Source: UBA1151 sp963579925 (GTDB lineage Bacteria; Chloroflexota; Dehalococcoidia; Lucifugimonadales; Lucifugimonadaceae). From it: a DNA stretch of 14,792 bases. Made by a program: the position numbers and the translations under genes. The stretch lies in NCBI GenBank assembly GCA_963579925.1, contig CAUZJA010000050.1:1-14792 (forward strand). The letters are read 5' to 3'. The notes beneath the pieces were generated by a model, which had not been told where the DNA came from, made no database searches, and saw nothing but the letters and a program-made list of their open reading frames with translations. Below, piece by piece: positions 1 to 7,435 of this stretch. Positions within the stretch are counted from its first letter, which is position 1. Each line of letters opens with the position of its first letter.

Positions 1-177
1 CACCGCTACCAGGTCATCAACCTCAGATAGCATCCGACTGGCAATATCGAGCCACCCAAGCCGATCGGCTAGCTCAACAGGTGATTCCGCCCACAGCGTG
101 TGATCTCGATCTGCAATACGCGCAGCGAAGCGGTCTGCCTTGTCGCCAAAAGCCTGAGTGACAATTGAGTTGTTCAT
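1..177 (-). CDS. pgi: Glucose-6-phosphate isomerase, N-terminal part (cut by window edge)
   Basis: Only the first 59 residues are present; the gene runs off the left edge. They carry the N-terminal signature of the phosphoglucose isomerases found alone or as the C-terminal half of transaldolase/Pgi fusions in Actinobacteria and Chloroflexota: a stretch ending RDHTLW (residues 24-29), then RLGWLDIASRML (39-50), which matches the family pattern 'rDatLW...RLGWvdl..SreLl'. The enzyme interconverts glucose-6-phosphate and fructose-6-phosphate in the cytoplasm. I chose the ATG at 175-177, with GGG about 12 bases upstream as a weak Shine-Dalgarno. The frame stays open upstream to ATGs at 255 and 291, so the N-terminus could be longer, but those residues do not look like the family. 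The catalytic region lies outside the window, so the call rests on the N-terminal motif alone. Confidence 0.68.
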   Translation of the reverse strand, partial: MNNSIVTQAFGDKADRFAARIADRDHTLWAESPVELADRLGWLDIASRMLSEVDDLVAV

Positions 178-378
178 GCGGCTGTAATTCCCACTTGGTT
201 CGATTCTTCTGAGATCTGGCTGGTATCTGGCTTCACCAAGAGACGATCTTGCCATTATGATGCGATAGACCCGAATACGGAGAATGTTCATGCGGTGAAT
301 GTCACATCCCTATGTCCAATTCTGCATCAGATATGGTGATCTCGATTTGCGAGCCTCAACCAACGGAGATACCGATTG
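178..378. other. Intergenic region upstream of pgi
   Basis: About 200 bases between the divergent pgi start and the gene remnant that follows. The minus-strand frame of pgi stays open to 291, but those codons do not resemble the Pgi family. I see no convincing promoter pair, hairpin or small gene here. It presumably contains the pgi promoter. Confidence 0.4.
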
Positions 379-669
379 AACTTAGCGATAAGTCCGGACG
401 CCGAAGAGTTCCTGCGCGACAGGGAACGTCCCGTGGCGCTTGACTTTATCGGAGCACTCGGTTGAGGTGGCCACGCCACTGTGTCAGTCGACACTTACGC
501 ACGCAAGGTCAATCTGAAGGCCTATCGCAAGTTCGAATCCAAGGGTATTGAGATCCTTGTCGCCAAGACACTGGCAGCCCAGGCTCAGATGGTGCGATTG
601 GATCTGAAAAAGTTCCTTTTCTGGAAGTGGTTGTCTGTGAGCGCGCTGCTCGCGGGCCACGATACCTGA
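379..669 (+). pseudogene. Decayed remnant of an Asp/Glu racemase / maleate isomerase-family gene
   Basis: One reading frame from about 379 to the TGA at 667-669 reads like protein but is broken by an in-frame TGA at 463-465. Before the stop it ends RPVALDFIGALG. After it comes GGHATVSVDTYARKVN, then AYRKFESKGIEILVAKTL. This resembles the middle of arylmalonate decarboxylase/maleate isomerase proteins, where 'PvvT...ALkalg.rrvavaTPYtdevn...fleaaGieVl' joins the first half of the fold to a conserved Thr-Pro-Tyr loop; here the loop reads Asp-Thr-Tyr. No start codon with a ribosome site precedes it, and both ends of the family domain (active-site cysteines) are missing. After residue ~AKTLAAQ the match fades. 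I infer a truncated, stop-interrupted relic. A short unrelated ORF is the alternative; the family call is tentative. Confidence 0.35.
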
Positions 670-764
670 ACGAATCATTAGGCAGCCGGGCGCTGCTTTA
701 CCGGAAAACCGTTCAGCCCATCTGGTGGGCAACTTCTTGCTACTGATCCGGGCCCGGGTGCTAA

Positions 765-1742
765 TTAATCGAGGATGTCTGCCAGACTTGATGACACGTC
801 GTTCAGTCGTGTGATTTGAACCGGGTCAAGGGTGAGTTCTGCGCCGCCGATGTTGTCGCTCAGGTGCTCAACTGTGTCACCGCCGGTAATGGCGATGGTT
901 ATCTCGTCGTGCGAGAGAACCCATGCCAGTGCCACCTGCGCCGGTGTAGCTGAGTGATCTCGCGCAATATCTCGTACCGCGTTGAGAACATCGCCTCTGC
1001 CCCCATCTAGTGATGACCCGAAGTCGAACTCCCGCTTCGTAGCCCACAGTGAGTCTTGTGGCGGCGCGTCATCTGGGCTGTACATGCCAGAGAGCAACCC
1101 AACGGCCAGAGGGCTGTACGCCATGATTCCGATCCCAGAATCGCGGGCCATTGGAAATAATTCAGACTCTAGCCCACGGTTCATCAGACTGTAGGGATTC
1201 TGCGCTGTGATCGGCTGATGTAGGCCAGCCCGCTCAGCGATTCCCTGCGCCTTCGTAATCTGCCATGCGGCAAAGTTGCACACACCGTAGTACCTGATCT
1301 TGCCGACGTCGACGAGGTCACTCAGTGCCCGCAAAGTCTCTTCAAGAGGTGTCTGATCGTCATATCGATGAACTAGATACACGTCGATATGATCTGTCTG
1401 GAGACGGGCTAGTGAACGATCGACCTCACGCATGATGTGATATCTGGACAGCCCGACATCGTTTGGCCCTGGGCCAATCTCACTGGCGACCTTCGACGTA
1501 ATGACCACGTCATCGCGTCGTCCTTTCAGGGCTTTTCCCAGCACGACTTCTGAACGCCCAATGTTTGCCCGGTCATCCATGGGACCGTACACATTGGCAC
1601 AGTCGATCAGGTTGATACCGGAATCCAGCGCAGTTTCAACTACGCGCTGAGCCTCAACTTCATCTGGTTGGCCACGAAACCCCAGCCCTAGAGCCAATTG
1701 ACTGACTTTTACCCCGGATGCGCCAAAGTTGACGTACTGCAC
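765..1742 (-). CDS. Aldo/keto reductase
   Basis: A 325-residue cytoplasmic NAD(P)H-dependent oxidoreductase with the (beta/alpha)8 aldo/keto reductase fold. It reduces carbonyls of sugars or aldehydes or runs in reverse; the substrate cannot be read from sequence. The catalytic tetrad is visible: Asp47 and Tyr52 in LIDCANVYG, Lys84 in ITSK, His125 in YLVHRYD. The C-terminal half holds the cofactor-binding stretch AQVALAWVLS and the helix beginning EHLSDNIG. Length is typical. I start it at the GTG at 1742, giving an N-terminus MQYVNFGASGVKVSQL, because GAGG lies five bases upstream. The GTG two codons earlier (1748) overlaps that ribosome site. The gene lies downstream of the small repeat-protein gene on the same strand, but a terminator separates them. 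No terminator is evident after its TAA. Many such enzymes in oligotrophs serve sugar or aromatic-aldehyde catabolism. Confidence 0.93.
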   Translation of the reverse strand: MQYVNFGASGVKVSQLALGLGFRGQPDEVEAQRVVETALDSGINLIDCANVYGPMDDRANIGRSEVVLGKALKGRRDDVVITSKVASEIGPGPNDVGLSRYHIMREVDRSLARLQTDHIDVYLVHRYDDQTPLEETLRALSDLVDVGKIRYYGVCNFAAWQITKAQGIAERAGLHQPITAQNPYSLMNRGLESELFPMARDSGIGIMAYSPLAVGLLSGMYSPDDAPPQDSLWATKREFDFGSSLDGGRGDVLNAVRDIARDHSATPAQVALAWVLSHDEITIAITGGDTVEHLSDNIGGAELTLDPVQITRLNDVSSSLADILD

Positions 1743-1747
1743 AGACA

Positions 1748-1751
1748 CCTC
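1748..1751 (-). promoter_or_regulatory. Ribosome-binding site deciding the aldo/keto reductase start
   Basis: GAGG on the minus strand, five bases before the GTG at 1742. It overlaps the earlier in-frame GTG at 1748, which argues against that longer start. Confidence 0.6.
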
Positions 1752-1765
1752 ACTCGATATTCGTT

Positions 1766-1795
1766 AAAAACGTAACGCGCCCAGTGTAGGCGCGT
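1766..1795 (-). terminator. Rho-independent terminator of the small repeat-protein gene
   Basis: On the minus strand a perfect 7-bp stem ACGCGCC/GGCGCGT (1795-1789 and 1781-1775) closes a 7-base loop. It is followed after TACG by a run of five T (1770-1766). It starts 27 bases past the TAA of the 1823-2104 gene and just before the aldo/keto reductase. The GC-rich stem is strong; the four-base gap before the T run makes it slightly atypical. Confidence 0.6.
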
Positions 1796-1822
1796 CTGCA
1801 AACTTATCGAGTGGAAAGAGGT

Positions 1823-2104
1823 TTAGTAGCCCGGGCCTCGTACTTGAGATCCATCAGTGTGAGGCGCCCACGGAACCAATCGTTCTGGCCCAATGATTCT
1901 GCCGCCAACAACTTGGTATCCGGTTTCACCATCTGGACCAAGAATTTTGTCGCCATCAAGATAGTAGCCGGTGTCTCCGCGTCGGCCGCGGATCTTCCCG
2001 CCTCGCACGTGAAAGTGCGGCATATCTACGTCGCCGATAATGTTGCGACCGGCGATGCGCAACCCGGTATCCACGATGACCGTTCCTGTGTTCCCAGATG
2101 TCAT
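1823..2104 (-). CDS. Small protein of 16-residue Gly-rich repeats, function unknown
   Basis: A 93-residue protein with no signal peptide or membrane segment. Its core is tandem units of about 16 residues: RGGKIRGRRGDTGYYL (34-49), DGDKILGPDGETGYQV (50-65) and a shorter VGGRIIGPERLVPW (66-79). Each follows the plan Gly-x-(K/R)-I-x-G-(P/R)...T-G-Y. The preceding part (residues 11-33) contains LRIAGRNIIGD and then a PHFHV motif that could bind a metal. The regular beta-turn spacing suggests a small beta-solenoid or beta-meander; that is inference. I chose the ATG at 2104; a TTG at 2110 is also in frame. Neither has a clear Shine-Dalgarno, so translation may start on a leaderless message. Its own terminator follows. 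It lies divergent from the oxidoreductase at 2264. I do not recognise a named family. Confidence 0.65.
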   Translation of the reverse strand: MTSGNTGTVIVDTGLRIAGRNIIGDVDMPHFHVRGGKIRGRRGDTGYYLDGDKILGPDGETGYQVVGGRIIGPERLVPWAPHTDGSQVRGPGY

Positions 2105-2192
2105 ACGCAAATGAGGTTATGGCCTCTGTTGTGCACACACCTAGATACTTCGGGGCAGGATTTCACCACTTCTATGCGGGCAACTCACCTGT

Positions 2193-2205
2193 AAAACGGC
2201 GTTTT
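2193..2205. promoter_or_regulatory. Possible operator: AAAACGGCGTTTT inverted repeat
   Basis: A 13-base near-perfect palindrome (two 6-base arms around one G) in the 159-bp divergent region between the repeat-protein gene and the Gfo/Idh gene. It lies 58 bases before the latter's ATG. Size and position would suit a repressor site or a hairpin in a leader. There is no second copy in the window to support it. Confidence 0.25.
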
Positions 2206-2254
2206 GAGTGGTTAGATGGACTATCCTTTGCCGCGCATTACAAATATTTATGGC

Positions 2255-2260
2255 AGGAGA
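2255..2260 (+). promoter_or_regulatory. Ribosome-binding site fixing the Gfo/Idh start at 2264
   Basis: AGGAGA three bases before the ATG at 2264 (GGAG to ATG spacing four). The longer in-frame ATG at 2216 has no such site, and the 16 extra residues precede the Rossmann strand without family resemblance. Confidence 0.7.
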
Positions 2261-2263
2261 ATC

Positions 2264-3478
2264 ATGGCGCGTACGTACAAGGCAGGAATTATTGGTGCTG
2301 GATCCATTGGTCACGCACACATGGATGGCTATAACCTCACGGACAACGTGGAGGTTGTGGCGGTTGCTGATCCGGTAGCCAAAGCCAGAAACCAGTACCA
2401 GCGCTCATTCGACATCCCTAATGGTTATGCAACAGCTGAAGAGATGTTCGCAGCGGAAGATCTGGATATCGTTTCAGTGTGCGCATGGCACCTGCTGCAT
2501 CCCGAGCTGACCATCGCCGCAGCCAAAGCTGGCATCCCTGCTGTCATCTGCGAAAAGCCGATGGCCATTGGCGTCGGCGCTGCCAAAAACATGATCGATG
2601 CCTGCAACGCATCGGGAACCAAGCTGGTCATCAGCCACCAGCGCCGCTTCACGCCAGGCTGGGAGAAGGCAAAACATATGGTGGAAGCAGGCGCAATTGG
2701 AACGCCGGTGTTCATCAACTGCAAAGTCATGGACGGCCTCACCAACTGGGGCACACATGCCATCGATGGAGCAAGATTTGTCGTGGGCGACCCGAGCGCA
2801 CTCTGGGTTATGGGTGCAGTTGAGCGGGTAACTGACAAGCACGAGCGAGCGGTTGCAATTGAAGATTCCTGCATGGGTCTGATCCAGTTTGAGGGAGGAA
2901 TTCAGCTCTTCATCCAGTCAGACCTGATGCTGGAAGGCGCCGATGCAGGGGCTTTCTTGATTCGTGGAACTGAAGGCGTATTGGATATTACAGAAACCAC
3001 CGTGAAGATCATGAACCATAAGTCAGACGGCTGGGAAGACATCGACCTGAATCTCCATGAAGGTGAGCAGGCCATCGGCGGAGCCACCAATGCCGCACAG
3101 GTTCGCGAACTCATCGAGTGGATGGAAGGTGGCCCCGGCCATCGTGGCAATGGTGAAAACGCGGCCATCACGGTGGAAGTAATGATGGCAATCTATGAAT
3201 CGGCCCGCCAGAACCAGGTGATCAAACTTCCCATGGAGGAACAGGACTACCCGTTGGACCTTATGGTTGCTGAGGGGAAGTTGCCGGTGCAGGAAGATGG
3301 AAGCTACGACATTCGCGGCTTCCTGAACTGGGATGGCATCGACGAAGAAGACTACGCAACGCTCAGGGCAGAAGGTCTGGGACATCATCAGGCGATGATG
3401 AAACTGCACGATGTAGAAGAGTTGCCTGGCCGCCGCGTCATCTATCCGTCAGCCGGAGTGGACGAAGACCGTTCCTGA
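2264..3478 (+). CDS. Gfo/Idh/MocA-family NAD(P)-dependent oxidoreductase
   Basis: A 404-residue cytoplasmic dehydrogenase of the glucose-fructose oxidoreductase / inositol dehydrogenase family, which oxidises or reduces hydroxyl groups of sugars, inositols and related compounds. The Rossmann domain opens at residues 6-16 with KAGIIGAGSIG. Conserved EKPMAIG (97-103) supplies the family Lys98. HQRRF (125-129) begins the alpha/beta C-terminal domain, and NWGTHAIDGARF (161-172) gives the likely catalytic His165 with Asp168. Length is a little above the usual 330-390, because of a C-terminal tail after about residue 340 that includes DYPLDLMVAEG and RRVIYPSAGVD. The substrate cannot be assigned. 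It appears monocistronic: its upstream neighbour is divergent and the next gene convergent. The ATG at 2264 is preferred over 2216 because of its ribosome site. No terminator is evident in the 55 bases after the stop. Confidence 0.93.
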   Translation: MARTYKAGIIGAGSIGHAHMDGYNLTDNVEVVAVADPVAKARNQYQRSFDIPNGYATAEEMFAAEDLDIVSVCAWHLLHPELTIAAAKAGIPAVICEKPMAIGVGAAKNMIDACNASGTKLVISHQRRFTPGWEKAKHMVEAGAIGTPVFINCKVMDGLTNWGTHAIDGARFVVGDPSALWVMGAVERVTDKHERAVAIEDSCMGLIQFEGGIQLFIQSDLMLEGADAGAFLIRGTEGVLDITETTVKIMNHKSDGWEDIDLNLHEGEQAIGGATNAAQVRELIEWMEGGPGHRGNGENAAITVEVMMAIYESARQNQVIKLPMEEQDYPLDLMVAEGKLPVQEDGSYDIRGFLNWDGIDEEDYATLRAEGLGHHQAMMKLHDVEELPGRRVIYPSAGVDEDRS

Positions 3479-3533
3479 TCAGCGATGCTAGCTCTCTAAT
3501 GGCATATCGCCCTGGGACCCCGTAATAAAACGC

Positions 3534-3571
3534 AAAAAAAGAGGCCAGCGGAGTAATGCTCTCTGACCTCT
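3534..3571 (-). terminator. Rho-independent terminator of the DUF427 gene
   Basis: Read on the minus strand, arms AGAGGTCAGAGAG and CTCCGCTGGCCTCT pair over about 10 bp with two mismatches around a short CATTA loop. They are followed directly by seven T (3540-3534). It begins 23 bases after the TAA of the 3595-3879 gene. It lies tail-to-tail with the Gfo/Idh gene but has no T run in that gene's direction. Confidence 0.75.
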
Positions 3572-3594
3572 GTCAGTCTAAGGAGGTTCCGGGG

Positions 3595-3879
3595 TTAACC
3601 CTCTACCTTTACCGGTGCGTAAAACGCCAGGTGATCTTTGATGTGGCTCGCTTTGGAGCTTGGATCCGGGTAGTACCAGGCGGCGTTCTTAAAATTCTCG
3701 CCTTCCACTTCAGCGTTCAAATAGTTCGCCATGCCCTTCCATGGGTAACGCGTCTGATGATCACTATCACTGAAGTACTCACGGTTTACGGAGTTTGGAG
3801 GGAAATATACGTTTCCTTCAACGATCTCGTATTCCTCGCTCTCCGCGAGTACAACGCCGTTCCAAACCGTTTTTGCCAT
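3595..3879 (-). CDS. DUF427 domain protein
   Basis: A 94-residue protein covering one whole DUF427 domain, a small beta-rich fold widespread in bacteria and fungi with no settled biochemical role. The diagnostic block is TRYPWKGMANY (43-53), followed by NAAWYYPDP (65-73) and the closing HLAFYAPVKVEG (83-94). The N-terminal TVWNGVVLAES strand is also typical. There is no signal peptide, so it is probably cytoplasmic. The ATG at 3879 has GGGAG on the minus strand eight bases upstream. It forms its own unit: a terminator follows it, and the permease operon starts divergently across a 189-bp gap that should hold both promoters. I could not pick convincing -35/-10 pairs there. Confidence 0.9.
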   Translation of the reverse strand: MAKTVWNGVVLAESEEYEIVEGNVYFPPNSVNREYFSDSDHQTRYPWKGMANYLNAEVEGENFKNAAWYYPDPSSKASHIKDHLAFYAPVKVEG

Positions 3880-4068
3880 TCCGTGACTCCCAAATAATTC
3901 TTACAGCTAGCTACAATCTTTGATTCGTCAGCGCGCGTAACGATGCATGCTCTCGCCTGACAGTGGATCACACCGTCATACGCTTGAGACATTCGGCAAA
4001 TGTGTATCTCTGACGGGGTTAAAGACGTGTAGCATCTCGCCAGCCGACAACAGGGTCGGAGTGCACAA

Positions 4069-7000
4069 GTGTGGGTTCGGATTGCACGACTGAACCGGGA
4101 GATAGCGTTGGATCCAGGCCGGTTCATTGGGTTTCTGCTGCGTCGCGGAAAAAAAGAAGCCTTACTGCTCGCGGCCGCGTCTATCTCAATCTTGCTGGCC
4201 GCTTCAGTTATTACCGGCGCTCCAATTTACCTTCGAAGTCTCGAATTACTTGGTATCGGACAAGTCGTCGATGATCTGAAGACCGGTGGCCAGCACATTC
4301 AGGTAAACACCAGTTCGCTGTCCCTGAACGGTGACTTGATACGGCGCTCGCGTGAAACTCTGGATTCGCTAGCAACCGACAGCTTCGGCGATCTGTATGT
4401 GAAACAGGAAGAACTGCTCCGTTCTGCCCGTCATTACTGGGGTCCAGCCGATGACGGACCGCGAGAAACAGTTGGCGCATCCAAGGCAATTTTCCAGTCA
4501 CACTCCAACATAAATGATCACGTGGGGTATCTACCGGGCGGCGTTGCACCACGCCCGGTAATCTCGGACGCTCCCGATGCAGTACTTGAAGCTGCCGTCT
4601 ACAAAACTCGAGCAGACCTGCTGGGCGTAGATGTGGGTGATGTGATTGAGGTGACGCCGAGAGATATTGCCGGAAAGATACTCACGGTAAAGATCACTGG
4701 AGTGTTTCTTGAGCGGGCGCCTATTGACCCGTTCTGGCTTGGTCTATCTGCTCCCATTCTTGCCCCACCTGCATCCACTGCTGGCGATGACCTCCCACTC
4801 CTGCTCTTTGTTCCTTACGAGACGATCACTGGCCCCGTCAGTGACAACCTGCTGGGGATGCCGGCCAGCGTGACCTGGCACCTGTTCACTGATGGTGAAC
4901 TTTTGCGCGATCAACGCGCAACGCCGGTGATCGACATGGTGGCGGAGTTCGAGGGCGATGTGGCGGTCGAACAGCCCCGCCCTCTCGTGATCACCGCGCT
5001 CGGTGTGAGTCTCAAAGAGTATCGCTTCAGATCGGTCTTTACCCGGGCGCCGATGCTGATGATGGCATCACTGGCTCTTGTGGCCTCGTTCTACGGCCTG
5101 TTCATGGTCACAAGCATCGTCACCGATCGCAGACGCCCCGAATTGGCTGTGCTTCGATCCCGAGGCGTCAGCATGTTCCAGATCAGTCGTATGCATCTGG
5201 TTGAGGCGATCCCCACCATCGGTATACCCGTGGTCATTGCGCCATTCCTGTCGGCATACGTGGTTGGTTCTCTGGGCAAGTTTGGGTCGTATGAAGATCT
5301 GACCGGAGGCGATCGCCTGCCGGTTGAGCTGGAACTCTGGCACTTTGGCGTTTCGATCCTCACGGGTGTAGTCGCACTGCTCGTTATTGCATTGCCTGCC
5401 ATCATGCGACTCAGAAGCAGTCTTTCAGAAGAGGCCCGTGCCGTTGCACGACCCGACACGAAACCACTCTTTCAACGCTTCTTTTTCGATATCGCGGTGA
5501 TCGCTATCGGTGTCATCGTGTGGTTCGAGTTGAGAGAGCGAGGTGCGCTCGTCTCTTCTACCCTGGATAACGAACAATCGACGGACATGACGCTTCTGTT
5601 TGCGCCGGCTCTGCTTCTGATTGTCGGGGTAATGGTAGTGCTACGGTTCTTCCCTTATGTCACTGCTGGTGCTGCATGGATCACCACTCGAGTCTCTCCA
5701 GCGTGGTTTGCGCTTGCGTTCTGGCGCATCGCAAGGACACCGTTTCAGTCAGCATGGGGCCTGCTGCTTGTGGCATTTGTCACTGGCACTGCGATCATCA
5801 CCGGCTCGCTCGCGTCGACGCTCGAGCTCAGCCAGGAGGAACGCATCCTCTATCGGACAGGTTCAGATATCCGGATAATCGCACCGGAGGGTGGTATCCA
5901 AGAATCCCGGCAAATCTCAGAGAGATTGCTCAGCATACGCGGGGTTAAAGCGGCCACATCTGTAATCCGTCAGGACGCGAGCGTTGGCACGACCGCAGGC
6001 GGATCAAACTTTGAACTGTTTGCCATCGACCCCGCTGTGTACGCGGATATTGGCTGGTTTCGAGATGACTTTTCAGGCGAGAGTCTCGAAGAACTGATGG
6101 CTGCCCTGGTTGTGGAATTCGATGACCCTGTAGTCGTTCCCGATGGCAGTAACCGACTTGGCATGTGGGTGAAGGCAGATATTGAGATAGACACGGGGTT
6201 CGTGTGGCTCATTGTCAGAGGTGCGGGCGGTCTGACCAACACGGTCTCATTAGGCCAGGTGGAGGGGACCGACTGGCGATACCTCTCGTCGGAATTAAGA
6301 GGTATCGACCTTCCAGGGGAGATTGTTGGCGTTCAACTATTCCAGAATCTGGGTGGAGACCGGGCAATCCCAACCACACTTCTATTTGATGACATTGAGG
6401 TGGAGATATCTAGTCCAGCCACAGGGATATCGATCGAGATACTGGAAGACTTCGAGTCCGAACGGCCCTGGACAGGCTTACCGACGTCGGAGGGGTTCGA
6501 TGCTGTTGTCAGGTTGGTTCCAGAGCTTCTTGCCTCCGGTCAGGACCTGTTAGGTAGCGTTCACGGCACTCAGATTGCCAGGCTCCAACTGGGAAGAGGT
6601 AGCGATGCAGGCGTGCGAGGAATGGTGCCGTTCTCAGGTCCATTGCCAAGCATAGTTAGCGACTCTTTCTTGGGTGAAACTGGCCTCAAGGTTGGCGATC
6701 CGTACATCGCAAATTTCGCCAACATTCAGGTTCCTATGATGATCGCAGGCTCCGCCAGTTATCTCTCAACGCTGAACCCACTTGAGCAGGGCTTCATGGT
6801 CACTGACATCCAGGGAGTACGAAATTACGCCGACCAGAAAGGCGTCTACTCATTAGAGGAGTCTGAGGCGATCGTTCAGATGAACTCTGACAACTACGCA
6901 TCCGCGTTGCCGCAACTTCGCCGACTGTTCAGGAATGCCAAATTTGTCCAGAGGACAGAGCTGCGATCAGCCGCTGTGGTTGACCCACTGGTGGCGGCGG

Positions 7001-7434
7001 GATGGAAGGGAGTGGCGCTTCTGGCTGCCGTGATCACTGTGATGGCGGCGTTCATTGGATACGGAGGAGCGCAGGCGGCACACGCACGTCGTACGGGTGG
7101 AGAATCCGCATTTATTCTTGTGCTTGGGCTATCTCGAGGGCATTTCTTGCGAATGCTGATCGTAGAGCATCTGGCAATCGCCATAAGCGGAGTTGCGCTG
7201 GGAGTCTTTGGGGGGACCATTTTGAGTGGGGTTGTGGTTGATGCCGTATCTCACACAGAGGACGGCGGACTGCCACTTCCACCGATTCAGCTGGTTACGT
7301 CGTGGACGGCATTCAACATCGTGATTGCGGGATTGGCCGCGACCTTCCTGTTCTCCATAGTGATACGAGCCAAGAGCCAGACCGGTCCCGCGCACGGTGC
7401 CATCGCACGAATTGGCATCAGGGGAGTGAACTGA
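4069..7434 (+). CDS. Large 10-TM FtsX-family ABC permease, first of tandem pair
   Basis: A 1121-residue inner-membrane protein, the permease part of an ABC system of the MacB/LolC type. Hydrophobic segments at about 31-51, 328-351, 381-402, 425-446, 471-487, 508-530, 562-584, 979-1000, 1028-1056 and 1078-1100 give two FtsX units plus two linking helices. FtsX signatures follow the second helix of each unit: PELAVLRSRGVS (357-368) and ESAFILVLGLSRG (1012-1024). Two large extracytoplasmic domains are present, about 52-327 and 585-978. The second holds a CBM-like beta-sandwich (about 690-780, ending LLFDDIEVEI) and a following module starting ILEDFESERPW (791-801). The start is GTG with GGAG seven bases upstream. 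The next gene begins two bases after its stop and is paralogous. These permeases move lipids, lipoproteins or peptides, or transmit force to envelope enzymes; the substrate here is unknown. Confidence 0.9.
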   Translation: MWVRIARLNREIALDPGRFIGFLLRRGKKEALLLAAASISILLAASVITGAPIYLRSLELLGIGQVVDDLKTGGQHIQVNTSSLSLNGDLIRRSRETLDSLATDSFGDLYVKQEELLRSARHYWGPADDGPRETVGASKAIFQSHSNINDHVGYLPGGVAPRPVISDAPDAVLEAAVYKTRADLLGVDVGDVIEVTPRDIAGKILTVKITGVFLERAPIDPFWLGLSAPILAPPASTAGDDLPLLLFVPYETITGPVSDNLLGMPASVTWHLFTDGELLRDQRATPVIDMVAEFEGDVAVEQPRPLVITALGVSLKEYRFRSVFTRAPMLMMASLALVASFYGLFMVTSIVTDRRRPELAVLRSRGVSMFQISRMHLVEAIPTIGIPVVIAPFLSAYVVGSLGKFGSYEDLTGGDRLPVELELWHFGVSILTGVVALLVIALPAIMRLRSSLSEEARAVARPDTKPLFQRFFFDIAVIAIGVIVWFELRERGALVSSTLDNEQSTDMTLLFAPALLLIVGVMVVLRFFPYVTAGAAWITTRVSPAWFALAFWRIARTPFQSAWGLLLVAFVTGTAIITGSLASTLELSQEERILYRTGSDIRIIAPEGGIQESRQISERLLSIRGVKAATSVIRQDASVGTTAGGSNFELFAIDPAVYADIGWFRDDFSGESLEELMAALVVEFDDPVVVPDGSNRLGMWVKADIEIDTGFVWLIVRGAGGLTNTVSLGQVEGTDWRYLSSELRGIDLPGEIVGVQLFQNLGGDRAIPTTLLFDDIEVEISSPATGISIEILEDFESERPWTGLPTSEGFDAVVRLVPELLASGQDLLGSVHGTQIARLQLGRGSDAGVRGMVPFSGPLPSIVSDSFLGETGLKVGDPYIANFANIQVPMMIAGSASYLSTLNPLEQGFMVTDIQGVRNYADQKGVYSLEESEAIVQMNSDNYASALPQLRRLFRNAKFVQRTELRSAAVVDPLVAAGWKGVALLAAVITVMAAFIGYGGAQAAHARRTGGESAFILVLGLSRGHFLRMLIVEHLAIAISGVALGVFGGTILSGVVVDAVSHTEDGGLPLPPIQLVTSWTAFNIVIAGLAATFLFSIVIRAKSQTGPAHGAIARIGIRGVN
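7421..7426 (+). promoter_or_regulatory. Ribosome-binding site inside the end of the first permease gene
   Basis: GGGGAG lies nine bases before the TTG start at 7436 and within the last codons of the upstream gene. With the TGA at 7432-7434 and the TTG one base later, this predicts translational coupling and near-equal synthesis of both permeases. Confidence 0.6.
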
Positions 7435-7435
7435 G

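Noticed and set aside
682..700. GCAGC/GCTGC hairpin followed by TTTA on the plus strand
   Set aside because: The stem is only five pairs and the T run three bases; too weak to call a terminator of the relic.
484..732. 82-codon open frame on the minus strand
   Set aside because: Overlaps the racemase-like relic. The translation shows no conserved pattern and no ribosome site.
748..757. CCGGGCCCGG 10-base palindrome after the aldo/keto reductase gene
   Set aside because: No loop and no T run, so it is not a terminator. A single copy gives no support for a protein site.
1811..2194. 127-codon open frame on the plus strand
   Set aside because: Antisense to the repeat-protein gene, whose product has regular repeats and a following terminator. 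This frame has no protein-like pattern.
3579..3587. TAAGGAGGT, an ideal Shine-Dalgarno match on the plus strand
   Set aside because: No start codon follows at a usable distance, and it lies just past the end of the minus-strand DUF427 gene. Taken as chance.
3880..4068. Promoter-like hexamers such as TTGAGA (3984-3989) in the gap between the DUF427 and permease genes
   Set aside because: No -10 element at 16-18 bases fits either direction, so I do not call a promoter.
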